IMG/VR virus record: IMGVR_UViG_3300047476_000243
Span: 1-33,466 of that record
Length of the DNA: 33,466 bases
Reading direction: 5' to 3' (one strand)
From: a virus
Part shown: positions 13,848-22,352 of the stretch, piece after piece
Layout: each line of letters opens with the position of its first letter
Numbering within the stretch: position 1 is the first letter of the stretch
Position numbers and translations under genes: made by a program
The notes under the pieces: generated by a model
Told to the model about the DNA's origin: nothing
The model's database searches: none
The model's input: only the letters and a program-made list of their open reading frames with translations

Positions 13848-13848
13848 T

Positions 13849-14376
13849 ATGAAATTCAAAGACTTCCTAAGAGAAAAACAAGAATTTGTTTCAAAAGCAG
13901 GTGCTGGTGAAGAAGGTTCAGATAAGTTAGTTAAGACTTATAAGAATGCTACACCAGGACAAAACATCAAAGAAGATGCTACTGAATGTCATCTATATAC
14001 TTATCAAGAAGTAAAAGACCTTGAGAAGTTTGCGGATAGACTACTAAACAAATATGGTGTTGATATTGAGTTCACTAAACACTTTGGTGAGCGCATGAGT
14101 GACACTAGAAACAAACCTTGTATCAAGTTGGCCGAGTTGCAACAACTATTCAAGCGTATTGAAGCAAGCAAAGCAGAAAAGATTCGTAAACAAAAAGACG
14201 GTGAATATGTTATCGTCGATTTACAAAAAGATTTAAACTTGCCTGTAGTTATCGAATATAAACGAGGAACAGGATTTGAAGTGCGAGTGAAAACAATCAT
14301 GCGTAAGAAAAACTTTATGACTACAAACTCAAAAGTAACTGTGGAGTCTTTTAAAAGTCATATAAGTAATATGTAA
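13849..14376 (+). CDS. Conserved T4-like phage protein, unknown function
   Basis: This protein has 175 residues. The first residues (MKFKDFLREKQEF) follow the FKxFLxE pattern seen at the start of several late genes in this window. The middle has IEFTKHFGERMSDTRNKPCI then KLAELQQLFKRI, and the end is a basic beta segment (GFEVRVKTIMRKKNFMTT). The FxxHFxxRxxDxRN block is familiar from phage proteins, but I know no function. It ends the gene group before the glycan cassette. Confidence 0.72.
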   Translation: MKFKDFLREKQEFVSKAGAGEEGSDKLVKTYKNATPGQNIKEDATECHLYTYQEVKDLEKFADRLLNKYGVDIEFTKHFGERMSDTRNKPCIKLAELQQLFKRIEASKAEKIRKQKDGEYVIVDLQKDLNLPVVIEYKRGTGFEVRVKTIMRKKNFMTTNSKVTVESFKSHISNM

Positions 14377-14395
14377 TATAATTTTTGGAGTTATT

Positions 14396-15241
14396 ATGGA
14401 TAAAGATTTGATTATAGGATGCACCACTAACTACAAGTGGGACACAATTAAATATTGGGTAAACTCTATCAATCAGAGTGGTTTTGCTGGTGATAAAGTT
14501 TTGATTATGATGAATGCTGACAAATACACTATGGATAAAGTGATTGAAGCAGGCTTCACAATCATTGGTTTCAATCAAGATGAACAAGGCAACCTTGTTT
14601 ATGATTCACAATTGATGGTTCATGTCGAACGATTCTTACACATTTTCAATCATCTAAACAAAATCGATTACCGTTATGTCATTACGACAGACGTTAAAGA
14701 TGTTGTATTTCAAAGCAATCCTGTTGAATGGCTTGAGTTCATGCTTGACCCATTGAATCCTATGCAATTAGTTTTTGCTAGTGAAAGTATCAAATATAAA
14801 GATGAACCTTGGGGTAATCAGAATCTATTAGAAACTTATGGTGAGTATATCTATAATTACTATAAAGATAATACGATTTACAATGTAGGAGTATTAGCTG
14901 GTCGTGGTTATGCTATGAGAGACTTAGCTATGAATATCTTCCTTGCGTGTTTGAATAAACCTATTCCTATTACAGACCAATCAACGTTTAATGTGATTAC
15001 GTCGATGGAGCCTTACAAGTCAACGAGTTACTATATGAATTCTGAAGATGGTTGGGCATGTCAATTAGGTACGACAGCAGACCCTTCTAAGATTGACGAA
15101 TTTAGAGATAAATTGTTAGAATCTAGTCCTATCATTGATGGTGATATTGTTAAGACAAGCACAGGACATCCTTTTGTGATTGTTCACCAGTATGACCGAG
15201 TGCCAGAATGGCGCAAACTAATTGAGGCAAAATATGGCTAG
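14396..15241 (+). CDS. Putative glycosyltransferase, GT-A-like
   Basis: The 281-residue protein starts a seven-gene cassette. It has a Rossmann-like beginning (DLIIGCTTNYKWDTIKYWV, DKVLIMMNADKY) and a central YVITTDVKDVVFQSNP, where the DVKD stretch is a plausible metal/sugar-nucleotide site in place of the classic DxD. A C-terminal HPFVIVHQYDRVPEW carries a typical late His. TTTTTGGAG precedes the ATG. A TATAAGTA (14361-14368) and a TATAAT (14377-14382) upstream could serve as promoter elements, neither convincing. Donor and acceptor sugars are unknown. Its end overlaps the next gene. Confidence 0.7.
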   Translation: MDKDLIIGCTTNYKWDTIKYWVNSINQSGFAGDKVLIMMNADKYTMDKVIEAGFTIIGFNQDEQGNLVYDSQLMVHVERFLHIFNHLNKIDYRYVITTDVKDVVFQSNPVEWLEFMLDPLNPMQLVFASESIKYKDEPWGNQNLLETYGEYIYNYYKDNTIYNVGVLAGRGYAMRDLAMNIFLACLNKPIPITDQSTFNVITSMEPYKSTSYYMNSEDGWACQLGTTADPSKIDEFRDKLLESSPIIDGDIVKTSTGHPFVIVHQYDRVPEWRKLIEAKYG

Positions 15242-16199
15242 AATTTTATATGTGGTGCATCGCTACGCACCATTTCCTGGTGGTTCTGAAAACTATGTTC
15301 GAGATATGGCTGAAGAGACTCTATCAAGAGGACATGAAGTTTGTGTCTTTACTGGTGAGCATCAAGGTGATTGGAATGGTGTTCGAGTAACTGATTTAAT
15401 TAGTGTTCTAAATGAAAAGTGGGATTTGATTGTAATTCATGGTGGTGATGTTGGAGTACAAGATTTTGTATTACGTCATGCTTCAGCGATTCAATCGCCT
15501 ATTCTGTTTATGTTGATTGTTCCTTCTGAAAGTCAAACATATCTAAATGCTATTAGAGAATGTGATTATATAGGTTGCTCAACAAAAGAAGACTGGAACT
15601 ATGTAATTGATAAAGGTGTTGTTACTAAGTCTAAAGAGATTAGACATGGTATTGACCCTAAAATCTCAACAGGACTTCCTGGCTTTAGAGAGAAATACGG
15701 AATCAAAACTCAATACATGTTCTTATCATGTGGCGGATATTGGCCTAATAAAGCTATGAAAGAACTTGTTGATACATTTAATAGACTTGGTCGTGATGAT
15801 GTCACTTTAGTATTAACTGGTTATGATAACAGACATAATATTAAACCTGAAGAATCAGAATTCGTTAAACCATTGATGGTTGAGAATCGTGATGATGTCA
15901 TGTCTGCTATTATGGAATCTGATTTGTATATCATGCATTCACATAAAGAAGGCTTCGGTCTTGTACTACTTGAAGCTATGTTAAACAAAACACCTTGGAC
16001 TTCAAGAAACATTGCAGGTGCTAAACTCTTAAAAGACTTTGGCTTCACATACGAACACGATGAAGACTTGTTACAATATATGAAAGAATTCTTAGATGCT
16101 GGTTATGTAACAGACGAGAAGATTGATAATGCTTATGAGTTTGTAACATTAAATCACACAATTAAAAATACAGTTGACGATATCTTAAAATTACTATGA
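15234..16199 (+). CDS. Glycosyltransferase family 4-like protein
   Basis: This GT-B fold enzyme would transfer a sugar from a nucleotide donor. From ATG 15234 it has 321 residues. Typical GT4 signatures are present: ILYVVHRYAPFPGGSENYVR at the N-terminus (glycine-rich acceptor-side loop), IRHGIDP, the CGGYWPNKAMKELVD segment at the domain hinge and SHKEGFGLVLLEAMLNKTPW (the EX7E donor-site motif). An in-frame start at 15222 lies deeper in the preceding gene and is less likely. The gene overlaps both neighbours by a few bases, so the cassette is probably translated as a unit. Confidence 0.9.
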   Translation: MARILYVVHRYAPFPGGSENYVRDMAEETLSRGHEVCVFTGEHQGDWNGVRVTDLISVLNEKWDLIVIHGGDVGVQDFVLRHASAIQSPILFMLIVPSESQTYLNAIRECDYIGCSTKEDWNYVIDKGVVTKSKEIRHGIDPKISTGLPGFREKYGIKTQYMFLSCGGYWPNKAMKELVDTFNRLGRDDVTLVLTGYDNRHNIKPEESEFVKPLMVENRDDVMSAIMESDLYIMHSHKEGFGLVLLEAMLNKTPWTSRNIAGAKLLKDFGFTYEHDEDLLQYMKEFLDAGYVTDEKIDNAYEFVTLNHTIKNTVDDILKLL

Positions 16200-16819
16200 A
16201 TTTTACCTTTGCTATAACAACAGATTATTCCAATATGGAACAAATCTATGAAGTCATTGCTTCGATTAGAGAATTGAATGTACCTAAGTATGAAATACTA
16301 CTGATTGGTGACAAACACTTCTATGATGACCCTGATGTTAGATATATACACTTCGATGATACTGAACGTAAAGGTTGGGTAACTCGTAAGAAAAATATTC
16401 TATGCCAAGAAGCGCAGTATGAGAATATTGTATTGATGCATGACTACTATGTTTTTGATAAAGACTGGTACAAATCATATCTTGAGTTTGGTGATGATTG
16501 GGATGTCTGTTCTAATGCTCAGTTATTGATGAATGGTAAAAGACACTTTACTGATTGGGTAACTTGGGATTGTCCTTTGTACCCTAGATATACAGCATTA
16601 CCTTATGATGAATGGGCATTAACTAATTACATGTATCAGTCAGGTGGTTATATGCTAGTCAAGAAACATGTGATGATGACTGAACCATTTAATGAAAATC
16701 TAACTTGGGGTCAAGCTGATGATGTGGAATGGTCTCTAAGAATTCGTACTAAATATAAAATGAAATGTAATGGCAAAGCCATTGTGAGACATAATAAAAG
16801 GCATCGTGATTGTGAATAA
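16196..16819 (+). CDS. GT-A-type glycosyltransferase-like protein
   Basis: The 207-residue product has the order of a family 2-like GT-A domain: FAITTDYSNMEQIYEVIASI, KYEILLIGD, TRKKNILCQEAQYENIVLMH then DYYVFDKDWY (metal-binding position), GGYMLVKKHVM and WGQADDVEWSLRI (the ED-like catalytic region). No transmembrane segment is seen. The start overlaps the preceding stop (ATGA). Similar proteins are found in phage and bacterial glycan clusters. The transferred sugar is unknown. Confidence 0.75.
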   Translation: MNFTFAITTDYSNMEQIYEVIASIRELNVPKYEILLIGDKHFYDDPDVRYIHFDDTERKGWVTRKKNILCQEAQYENIVLMHDYYVFDKDWYKSYLEFGDDWDVCSNAQLLMNGKRHFTDWVTWDCPLYPRYTALPYDEWALTNYMYQSGGYMLVKKHVMMTEPFNENLTWGQADDVEWSLRIRTKYKMKCNGKAIVRHNKRHRDCE

Positions 16820-18185
16820 ACTTGTTATATTTGATTTAGATGGTGTATTAATCGACTCTCGAGAATTACACTATGAAGCATTAAATGAAGCATTAAATGA
16901 AATTGGTGAGCAATATGTTATTAGTCGTGATGAACACTTAAGTTTATATGATGGACTAAGCACAACCAAAAAATTAAAAATGTTGACCGAAAGAAAAGGT
17001 CTTCCTGTTGAATCTCATGATTTGGTTTGGAAAAACAAGCAAAACTCAACTATTAGTTTAGTTTCCGAACTAAAAATAAACCACACAGCAAGTTATATCT
17101 TTGGCCACCTGAAAATGCGTGGTTGGAAGATTGCAGTAGCCTCAAACAGTATTCGAGAGACTGTTCGTGTTGCACTGCATTCTATTGGTGTTTTAGGTTA
17201 TGTTGATTACGTAGTCAGTAATGAAGACGTTAAACATACTAAACCACATCCTGAAATGTATTGGAGATGCATGATTGCACTTAATGCATTACCTGAAAAC
17301 ACAATTATTGTAGAAGACAGTCATATTGGTCGAGAAGGTGCTATCAAGTCTGGCGGTAATCTTTATCCAGTTAAGAACGCAGACGATTTAAATGGCAACA
17401 GATTTTTACAATACGTTGATGATTTTGAATTGACAAATAAAAATATTAATGTACCATGGAGAAATGAAAAGATGAATGTATTAATTCCTATGGCTGGTGC
17501 TGGCTCTAGATTCGCACAAGCAGGATACACTTTCCCTAAACCTTTGATTGAAGTCAACGGTAAACCTATGATTCAAGTTGTAGTTGAAAACTTGAATGTA
17601 GAAGCACACTTCATTTACTTGGTACAAAAAGAGCACTATGAGAAATATAATCTTAAACAGTTGCTCAATCTAATTACACCTGGTTGCGACATCATTCAAG
17701 TTGATGGTGTTACTGATGGTGCCGCAAGAACTACATTGTTAGCAAAAGAATTGATTGATAACGGTGAGCCTTTATTGATGGCTAACTCAGACCAATATGT
17801 TGAATGGAATTCTAATGAAGTGTTGTATGCATTTACTGCCGATGAAGTTGATGGTGGTATCGTAACATTCAAAGCAACTCATCCTAAGTGGTCATTCGCT
17901 AAGATTGGTGATGATGGTTTCATTTCTGAAGTTGCTGAGAAGAATCCTATTTCTGATAATGCAACAGTGGGAATCTATTACTGGAAGAAAGGTTCAGACT
18001 ATGTTAAGTATGCTGAACAAATGATTTCAAAAGACATTCGCACTAATGGTGAATTCTACACATGTCCTTCATTCAATGAAGCGATTGCTGATGGTAAGAA
18101 GATTAGAAACAAATCAATTGAAAAGATGTGGGGTTTAGGTACACCTGAAGACTTACATTATTATTTGGAGAATCATAGAGTATGA
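16806..18185 (+). CDS. HAD phosphatase fused to a sugar nucleotidyltransferase
   Basis: This is a two-domain protein of 459 residues. Residues 1-215 form a HAD hydrolase with motif I VIFDLDGVLIDS, motif II VASNS, a KPHPEMY lysine and IVEDSHIGREGA. From Met223 a nucleotidyltransferase begins: MNVLIPMAGAGSRF, FPKPLIEVNGKPM, LLMANSDQY and MWGLGTPEDLHYYL near the end. It may make an NDP-sugar, with the phosphatase acting on a sugar phosphate. The start is a GTG at 16806 or 16812, after AAAAGG. An internal in-frame ATG (17472) with GAGAAATGAAAAG upstream might give the second domain alone. Confidence 0.88.
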   Translation: MIVNKLVIFDLDGVLIDSRELHYEALNEALNEIGEQYVISRDEHLSLYDGLSTTKKLKMLTERKGLPVESHDLVWKNKQNSTISLVSELKINHTASYIFGHLKMRGWKIAVASNSIRETVRVALHSIGVLGYVDYVVSNEDVKHTKPHPEMYWRCMIALNALPENTIIVEDSHIGREGAIKSGGNLYPVKNADDLNGNRFLQYVDDFELTNKNINVPWRNEKMNVLIPMAGAGSRFAQAGYTFPKPLIEVNGKPMIQVVVENLNVEAHFIYLVQKEHYEKYNLKQLLNLITPGCDIIQVDGVTDGAARTTLLAKELIDNGEPLLMANSDQYVEWNSNEVLYAFTADEVDGGIVTFKATHPKWSFAKIGDDGFISEVAEKNPISDNATVGIYYWKKGSDYVKYAEQMISKDIRTNGEFYTCPSFNEAIADGKKIRNKSIEKMWGLGTPEDLHYYLENHRV

Positions 18186-18922
18186 AAGTAGCCGTTATTT
18201 TAACTGGTCATATGCGTAGTTGGGGAAAAGTATTTCCTAACTTTAAAGAAAAAGTACTTGACAAATATAATCCTGATGTTTTTATTCACACATGGTCAGA
18301 CGAAGGTTGGTGGACTCCTGGTGATAAAGTAACTGAAACAGGTGTATTTGATGATAGTCCTGAGATTAATGTAGGTGCAATCATTCAAGCATATCAACCA
18401 AAAGATATTCGACTTGAAGATTGGAACAAAAGAATAATTGATGATGTTCCTTCATTTAACGAACACTTTGAACAAAGAGGATATGAATATCCTAACTTTG
18501 CACATAAACCTAGAAACATTTTAAGTATGTTTTATAAGTTGAGTGAAGGTGTTTCTCTTATGAATAACTATGCGGCTAAGAATGGTCAGCAATATGATTT
18601 AGTTATTCGTATGAGACCTGATATGATTATTGATGATTTACCTGATTTTGAATTGAACAAGTTCTACACACTTGCTCATAAGAATCATCTTGGTCAAGGT
18701 ACAGGTGACATGATTCAAGTAGGTAGTGTATTGCAAATGAATCTATTTGCTTTATTACCACAAAATATAAACCTTCTATATAATCATACACAGTTATTAT
18801 GTCCTCATGTATTATCTGAAACATGGATTAATGCATTACATTTAAACTGGGAAGAATTCTCAATCAATAAAACTATTATGCATACACCAAAAGGTCCGTA
18901 TGTGGAAATGACAAATGAATAA
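18182..18922 (+). CDS. Glycosyltransferase-like protein of the glycan cassette
   Basis: The 246-residue protein opens with VAVILTGHMRSWGKVFPNF and PDVFIHTWSDEGWW, and later has YDLVIRMRPDMIID, where the RPD stretch fits the DxD-like site of a GT-A fold. Proteins of this pattern appear in polysaccharide clusters and large viruses as putative glycosyltransferases. The start overlaps the stop of the fusion gene and the end overlaps the methyltransferase. Substrate unknown. Confidence 0.68.
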   Translation: MKVAVILTGHMRSWGKVFPNFKEKVLDKYNPDVFIHTWSDEGWWTPGDKVTETGVFDDSPEINVGAIIQAYQPKDIRLEDWNKRIIDDVPSFNEHFEQRGYEYPNFAHKPRNILSMFYKLSEGVSLMNNYAAKNGQQYDLVIRMRPDMIIDDLPDFELNKFYTLAHKNHLGQGTGDMIQVGSVLQMNLFALLPQNINLLYNHTQLLCPHVLSETWINALHLNWEEFSINKTIMHTPKGPYVEMTNE

Positions 18923-19595
18923 TTTCGAAAAGATTGTTACGCTAACAGACGGCCCTGTTCAGTATGAGATGACTGGTACTAATAATATTAAGATGGTACA
19001 GCATCCATATCCATACTCAATTAAAAAAGAAGAGTTTGAATTCTTAACTAAACTGATTGCAGATAATAACCTTAAAAATGGATATGAGTGTGCAACAGCT
19101 TTTGGTGTAAGTTCACTTGCTATTGGGCTAGGCTTTAAACAAACTGGTGGTAAATGTGTGACTATGGATGCATACATTGAAGAAAAGTGTAAGAATCCAG
19201 GTAAGTATAAAGACTTCGCTCGTGAAGTTTATGATAAAGCTGATGGTTTTAAATCAGTCAATTATTTAATTGAAAAATTTGATTTGAAAGACACATTGTA
19301 TCCTGAAATTGGTTGGAGTCCTGATGATACAGAAACTGCCGTTAGAAAACACATCAAAGAACCTTTAGATTTTGTGTTCATTGATGCAGGACACTTTCCT
19401 GAACAAATGATTAAAGATATTGATGCATTCTTACCATTATTAGGTGAAAAGTATATTTTAGCATTTCATGATGTATATGCATGGAGTTTTTCTGAAGCTG
19501 TGCATGAACACTTATTCAATAAAATAGGCAAGCGAGTTGAGATTAAAGTTCCTCATCCTGCTGGTGAAAATTTAGCGATTGTTTGGAATCTATAA
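18915..19595 (+). CDS. SAM-dependent methyltransferase, class I
   Basis: The 226-residue protein has a class I methyltransferase core (Methyltransf_24-like): GYECATAFGVSSLAIGLGF at the SAM loop, GGKCVTMDAYIEE with an acidic residue after strand 2, LDFVFIDAGHFPEQMIKDID at strand 4 and ILAFHDVYAW. Members of this group often methylate sugars in cell-surface glycans, which fits the neighbouring glycosyltransferases. It overlaps the genes on both sides. The methylated position is not known. Confidence 0.8.
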   Translation: MNNFEKIVTLTDGPVQYEMTGTNNIKMVQHPYPYSIKKEEFEFLTKLIADNNLKNGYECATAFGVSSLAIGLGFKQTGGKCVTMDAYIEEKCKNPGKYKDFAREVYDKADGFKSVNYLIEKFDLKDTLYPEIGWSPDDTETAVRKHIKEPLDFVFIDAGHFPEQMIKDIDAFLPLLGEKYILAFHDVYAWSFSEAVHEHLFNKIGKRVEIKVPHPAGENLAIVWNL

Positions 19596-20047
19596 TGATA
19601 CTAATAGCACATAGAGGTAATTTATCTGGTCCTAATCCAACACAAGAAAATAAACCTGAATACATTCAACAAGCACTTGATGAAGGTTATTCAGTTGAAA
19701 TTGATTTAAGAATGAAAGATGATGTTTTATTTTTAGGTCATGATTATGCTCAGTATGAAGTTGATGAAGAGTTTTTAGACAAATATAGTGGAAGACTTTG
19801 GGTACATTGTAAAGATGCTAAAGCTTTCACTAGAGCATTACAACTAAATCTAAATTGTTTTTGGCACAATACAGACGACTATACTATGACTAGTTATGGA
19901 TATGTCTGGTGTTTTCCAAGTAAAGAACCTGTAGGCAAAATGAGTGTTACTGTGTTACCTGAACTATATGCTGATGTATCAGAAATAGATAAAGAAAAAG
20001 TGTTTGCAGTGTGTTCAGACTACGTTTCAAAGATAAAAAACATATAA
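19595..20047 (+). CDS. Glycerophosphodiesterase-like (GDPD/PI-PLC type) protein
   Basis: From ATG 19595 it has 150 residues. The N-terminus follows the GDPD pattern: IAHRGNLSGPNP (catalytic His-Arg), ALDEGYSVEIDLRMKDD (metal-binding Glu and Asp) and LFLGHDYAQYEV (second His). The protein is shorter than full GDPDs (about 230-250 residues) and its C-terminal half is divergent (RLWVHCKDAKAF, CFWHNTDDYTMTSYGY). It may act on a glycerophosphoryl-type substituent of the glycan. It is the last gene of the cassette and ends just before a late promoter. Confidence 0.75.
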   Translation: MILIAHRGNLSGPNPTQENKPEYIQQALDEGYSVEIDLRMKDDVLFLGHDYAQYEVDEEFLDKYSGRLWVHCKDAKAFTRALQLNLNCFWHNTDDYTMTSYGYVWCFPSKEPVGKMSVTVLPELYADVSEIDKEKVFAVCSDYVSKIKNI

Positions 20048-20050
20048 ATA
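20043..20050 (+). promoter_or_regulatory. T4-type late promoter for the virion gene block
   Basis: TATAAATA again matches the late consensus exactly. It overlaps the stop codon of the GDPD-like gene and lies about 30 bases before the ATG of the next gene. A GAGG ribosome site (20074-20077) falls between, so the leader would be normal. Confidence 0.65.
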
Positions 20051-20080
20051 CAGTATATTCTGCTATAGAGGCCGAGGACA

Positions 20081-21904
20081 ATGAAGAAAAAAACAATCAA
20101 AGAATTTATTCAAATGCCTATTGATGTTCTGTTCGAACAAATCATTCAAGAAGGTGTTCACGACAAAGCAATTTTCAAAGCAGTATTCTTAGCTGGTGGT
20201 CCTGGTTCTGGTAAAGACTATGTGTTAGACAACACATTGGCAGGTCACGGTTTAACAGAAATCAATTCAGATAAAGCATTAGAGTACTTGATGGACCGAG
20301 AAGGTCTTGATAAACGTATGCCTAAGTCTGAAGAGGATGCACGTAATCTCATTCGTGGTAAAGCAAAAAACGTTACTGAGTTACGTCAAAGATTAGCACT
20401 TCAAGGTCGTAATGGTCTTATCATTAACGGCACAGGTGATGACCCTGAAAAAATCAAAAAGATTAAAGAACGTTTAGAAGAACTAGGTTATGAATCATCT
20501 ATGGTGATGGTTAATACTGCCGATGAAGTTTCTAAGCAACGTAATATCGAACGTGGTCAACGTGGCGGCCGTACAGTTCCTGAAGAAATTAGAAAAGAGA
20601 AATGGGATTCAGTACAAGCGGCTAGACCAGAATTAGCAAAACTATTTGGTGATGGTTATAGAGAGTTTGATAACTCCGAAGATTTAAGACAAGCACCACC
20701 AGAGGTTGCTCAACAGAAAAAAGATGAGATGTTAGACATCTATAAAGGTGTTAAAGAGTTTGTAGCTAAACCTCCTAAACACGAAAATGCTCAAGCATGG
20801 ATTGCTCAAGAATTACAATCAAAAGACGCACTTAAAGTTAGAAAAGCTGATGTTGGTCGTTTACCAGCAGACCATGCTGATGAAAAAGGTATGTCTAGTC
20901 AAGCTAAACAAATGGGCTTGCAATATCTAGGTTATGGTCGATATGGTAAGAATCATAAAGTTACACATCGTGTTGTTAATGGTAAACTAGTAGAAGTGCC
21001 TAAAGCACCAGTTGCTCAACCTAGAAATGTTCCTATTACAGGTTCATCTATGTCTGCTAAGAATGTTAACACATCTAGCAAAGCTAAAGTACCATTAAAA
21101 GCAAAAAATGTATTATCTACATTAAAAACAAAAGAAGTTCAAAAAGAAGATATCAATTCTACATTCGGTCAGTTGTTCAGTGAAAGTTATGAGTTTTCAG
21201 ATTCTGGTGCTCGTAATCTATTGACGTTAGGTACCGAGATGTCAAACAATGATTCTATTGCAGAATCTAATTTAGAGTTGACATCTAAACAGATGGAAAA
21301 TATGAAGTTACTTAAAGATAGTCACGGCAAAGTGAGAATCTTTATGATGCGTCGTTCGGCCACGGAACACGCAAATCAAAAAGGTGGTGTTGTTTATAAA
21401 GCACCTCGTGGTTATGTTATTAAATTAATGGAGAATGTAAATGAAGAATTTATTGATAAAGATAGTGGATTGGCTGTTTGGAGTGACGAAGTACGACAAG
21501 ATGGCAAGAGAACTTTCGGAAGCTTACGTGAAAGCACAGGAAGAAATCGAGAAGAAAGCGGTAGAGGAATTCTTAGCGAGGGAATCAACGAATGTGCAAG
21601 CGACACCAGTTGCGGTTGCTCCGACACAAAAACCAAAAAGTCGCTCAAACAGACGAAGAAAGAATTACAGCAAAAGTCAGAAAGTAGCATCAACGAAATA
21701 GATGCTGGAACAGAATCAGGTATATCTTTATCTGGATGCGGTGAAAATCCATCAAGAGGTTCTTTAAGCACTAGAGCAAAGAAGAAACCTTTTGATGAGA
21801 TGACTGGTGATGAAACCACATATAGTATTGGTGCTCAAAAAGAAGACGAATTAAAGAAACAAGGTATTAGTTTATCATCATTCAAATCTAAGAAAGTAGT
21901 CTAG
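20081..21904 (+). CDS. P-loop kinase-like late phage protein with an interrupted C-terminus
   Basis: The 607-residue protein starts with TIKEFIQMPIDVLFEQII, then a P-loop AVFLAGGPGSGKDYVLD (Walker A, residues 39-47) and ITEINSDKALEYL-like text, giving a zeta-toxin-like nucleotide kinase domain to about residue 210. The middle is basic and low in structure. Residues 454-540 are Ser/Arg/Gly-rich and odd (one stretch reads CASDTSCGCSD), and coincide with a nested gene in the +1 frame and higher G+C. The normal-looking C-terminus (FDEMTGDETTYSIGAQKEDE then KKQGISLSSF) resumes afterwards. It is driven by a late promoter and is probably virion-associated or expressed late. Confidence 0.82.
   Translation: MKKKTIKEFIQMPIDVLFEQIIQEGVHDKAIFKAVFLAGGPGSGKDYVLDNTLAGHGLTEINSDKALEYLMDREGLDKRMPKSEEDARNLIRGKAKNVTELRQRLALQGRNGLIINGTGDDPEKIKKIKERLEELGYESSMVMVNTADEVSKQRNIERGQRGGRTVPEEIRKEKWDSVQAARPELAKLFGDGYREFDNSEDLRQAPPEVAQQKKDEMLDIYKGVKEFVAKPPKHENAQAWIAQELQSKDALKVRKADVGRLPADHADEKGMSSQAKQMGLQYLGYGRYGKNHKVTHRVVNGKLVEVPKAPVAQPRNVPITGSSMSAKNVNTSSKAKVPLKAKNVLSTLKTKEVQKEDINSTFGQLFSESYEFSDSGARNLLTLGTEMSNNDSIAESNLELTSKQMENMKLLKDSHGKVRIFMMRRSATEHANQKGGVVYKAPRGYVIKLMENVNEEFIDKDSGLAVWSDEVRQDGKRTFGSLRESTGRNREESGRGILSEGINECASDTSCGCSDTKTKKSLKQTKKELQQKSESSINEIDAGTESGISLSGCGENPSRGSLSTRAKKKPFDEMTGDETTYSIGAQKEDELKKQGISLSSFKSKKVV
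21441..21701 (+). CDS. Overprinted nested gene in the +1 frame
   Basis: ATG 21441 has a perfectly placed GGAG (21430-21433) and encodes 86 residues. The product is an amphipathic N-terminal part (LLIKIVDWLFGVTKYDKMAR), a long charged helix (ELSEAYVKAQEEIEKKAVEE), an Ala/Pro/Val linker and a basic tail rich in Arg/Lys. It looks more like a natural protein than the host frame does here. It lies wholly inside the gene at 20081. By hand count, 84 of 180 bases at 21481-21660 are G or C, clearly above the flanks, suggesting recent acquisition. Function unknown; the basic tail suggests nucleic-acid binding. Confidence 0.6.
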   Translation: MKNLLIKIVDWLFGVTKYDKMARELSEAYVKAQEEIEKKAVEEFLARESTNVQATPVAVAPTQKPKSRSNRRRKNYSKSQKVASTK

Positions 21905-21905
21905 C

Positions 21906-22352
21906 ATGAAAAGATTTAAAGATTTAAAAGAAAGCTTAAAGAAAGCTTGTTGGAAAGGCTATGAAGCAATAGGAACAAAAACCAAGAACGGTAAAGAAGT
22001 TCCTAACTGTGTTCCTGTAAAAGAAGAAAATGATGAATATTGTGATGCTTGTGATAGATTAAAAAAAGATTGTATTTGCGATGAGCAAGTCAAAGAAGAC
22101 TGGCAAAAAGTAAACAAGGCTGACAACACCGATGGTATGAGCCAAAAAGCAGTCAATGCGTATCGACGTGAGAATCCAGGTTCTAAACTGAAAACAGCAG
22201 TGACTGAAAAGAATCCTTCAGGTAAACGTGCTTCACGTAGAAAATCATTCTGTGCTCGTATGAGTGGAATGAAGAGTGCTCATGCAAGTGCTGAGACTAA
22301 ACGTGACCCCGATAGTCCAATCAATAAAGCATTACGTCGTTGGAGATGCTAA
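21906..22352 (+). CDS. DUF5872-like basic protein with a CWKGYE motif
   Basis: This protein has 148 residues. The N-terminus (MKRFKDLKESLKKACW) joins a conserved CWKGYEAIGTKTKNGKEV / PNCVPV module, repeated in the gene at 24888. A Cys cluster follows (YCDACDRLKKDCICDE), which could bind a metal. The C-terminal 90 residues fit the DUF5872 pattern: VNKADNTDGMSQKAVNAYRR, ENPGSKLKTAVTEKNPSGKR, RRKSFCARMSGMKS, ending NKALRRWRC. It starts one base after the preceding stop. The role is unknown, probably a late gene product. Confidence 0.82.
   Translation: MKRFKDLKESLKKACWKGYEAIGTKTKNGKEVPNCVPVKEENDEYCDACDRLKKDCICDEQVKEDWQKVNKADNTDGMSQKAVNAYRRENPGSKLKTAVTEKNPSGKRASRRKSFCARMSGMKSAHASAETKRDPDSPINKALRRWRC
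21946..22020 (+). repeat. First copy of the CWKGYE-coding repeat
   Basis: This 75-base stretch is closely similar in DNA and protein to 25735-25809 in the gene at 24888. Both encode CWKGYE, then (A/M)(I/V)GTK, then NGKEVPNCVPV. The spacing and length are identical. Confidence 0.8.

Noticed and set aside
14361-14382. TATAAGTA and TATAAT before the glycan cassette as promoters
   Set aside because: TATAAGTA deviates from the late consensus inside the -10 and lies in coding sequence. TATAAT has no -35 or TG extension, so neither is convincing.
21412-21819. Minus-strand reading frame of 135 codons
   Set aside because: It is antisense to the nested-gene region. It is Ser/Leu/Pro-rich as expected for the complement and reflects the local rise in G+C. 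All convincing genes are on the + strand.
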